From an uncultured Muribaculaceae bacterium (lineage in GTDB: Bacteria; Bacteroidota; Bacteroidia; Bacteroidales; Muribaculaceae), in contig CAJTTG010000018.1 of assembly GCA_910579185.1 (NCBI GenBank), forward strand, positions 1-14,510: a stretch of 14,510 bases of DNA. Direction: 5' to 3'. The notes under the pieces were generated by a model. It saw only the letters and a program-made list of their open reading frames with translations, had not been told where the DNA came from and did no database searches. The position numbers and the translations under genes are program-made. This document shows, in pieces, positions 14,459-14,510 of the stretch (the stretch's first letter is position 1; each line of letters begins with the position of its first letter).

Positions 14459-14510
14459 CTATTCTTTACCCACAGAAGTCAAAACAGAATCAGGATTGTT
14501 ATAAGATAGG

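Larger units (their letters stand above)
12981..14510. other. 1.5-kb gene-free right end made largely of mosaic repeats
   Basis: I see no credible protein-coding gene on either strand. The longest open frames here (13047-13283 on the minus strand and 13161-13406 or 13406-13618 on the plus strand) translate the repeats, giving peptides such as VGVTALRAV or VTLVTLVT, and have no family resemblance. The contents in order are: H-type repeat unit, a second H hairpin, family R element, 9-bp hairpin array, a ~420-bp unique stretch with an orphan -7 box and small hairpins, 29-bp repeats, tandem 181/182-bp H units, a family R element cut at its right end, and 52 bp of unrelated sequence. Confidence 0.8.

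Noticed and set aside
12981..14510. tRNA or rRNA genes in the gene-free right end
   Set aside because: I looked for cloverleaf-like GTTCRA/T-arm and CCA-adjacent stems and found none; hairpins present are explained by the repeat families.

Overview
The window looks like a chromosomal stretch from a Bacteroidales gut commensal, most likely of the Muribaculaceae (S24-7) type. This rests on the moderately GC-rich composition, Bacteroidetes-style promoters (TAnnTTTG -7 boxes), A-rich leaders with little Shine-Dalgarno sequence, a lipoprotein whose mature end reads C-S-D-D like Bacteroidetes surface-export signals, and the gene families present. The family-level placement is an inference that I could not test by a database search.

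All eight genes lie on the + strand, in three apparent transcription units. Unit 1 (361-3329) has a BadF/NAGK-type sugar kinase, serB (phosphoserine phosphatase with an N-terminal ACT-like region) and a surface-lipoprotein glycoside hydrolase of family 16. Unit 2 (3684-7077) has an AspT-type aspartate:alanine exchanger followed by aspartate 4-decarboxylase. Together these form the known decarboxylation/antiport cycle, which imports aspartate, releases CO2, exports alanine and generates proton motive force. A hairpin terminator follows at about 7107-7155. Unit 3 (7301-12980) is a tripartite RND efflux operon (periplasmic adaptor, inner-membrane pump, outer-membrane factor) whose genes overlap by ATGA. 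No regulator gene is linked, but a 10-11 bp inverted repeat brackets the -7 box of its promoter and is a good operator candidate.

The intergenic DNA is unusual. Positions 1-360, 3330-3683 and 12981-14510 carry several families of short palindromic repeats in mosaic cassettes. Family R is a ~97-bp element with ~27-bp terminal inverted repeats. Its arms begin GTAGGGACTGCG-like and carry 12-bp perfect palindromes of two kinds, GCGGCATGCCGC and GCGCCATGGCGC. Family H consists of 'CGGGGT + hairpin' motifs whose stems differ between copies but keep their pairing. Some sit in tandem units of 148-182 bp. A 9-bp tandem array (13402-13501) folds back on itself as a ~45-bp-arm hairpin. One composite cassette (about 13168-13407) recurs in inverted orientation at the left edge (1 to about 240), so near-identical inverted repeats flank the eight genes about 13 kb apart. 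The last 1.5 kb has no credible protein-coding gene. The short open frames there are translations of the repeats.

The strongest candidate for something undescribed is this set of mosaic palindromic repeats, whose structure appears conserved more than its sequence. No transposase or RAYT-like gene is present in the window to explain their spread.
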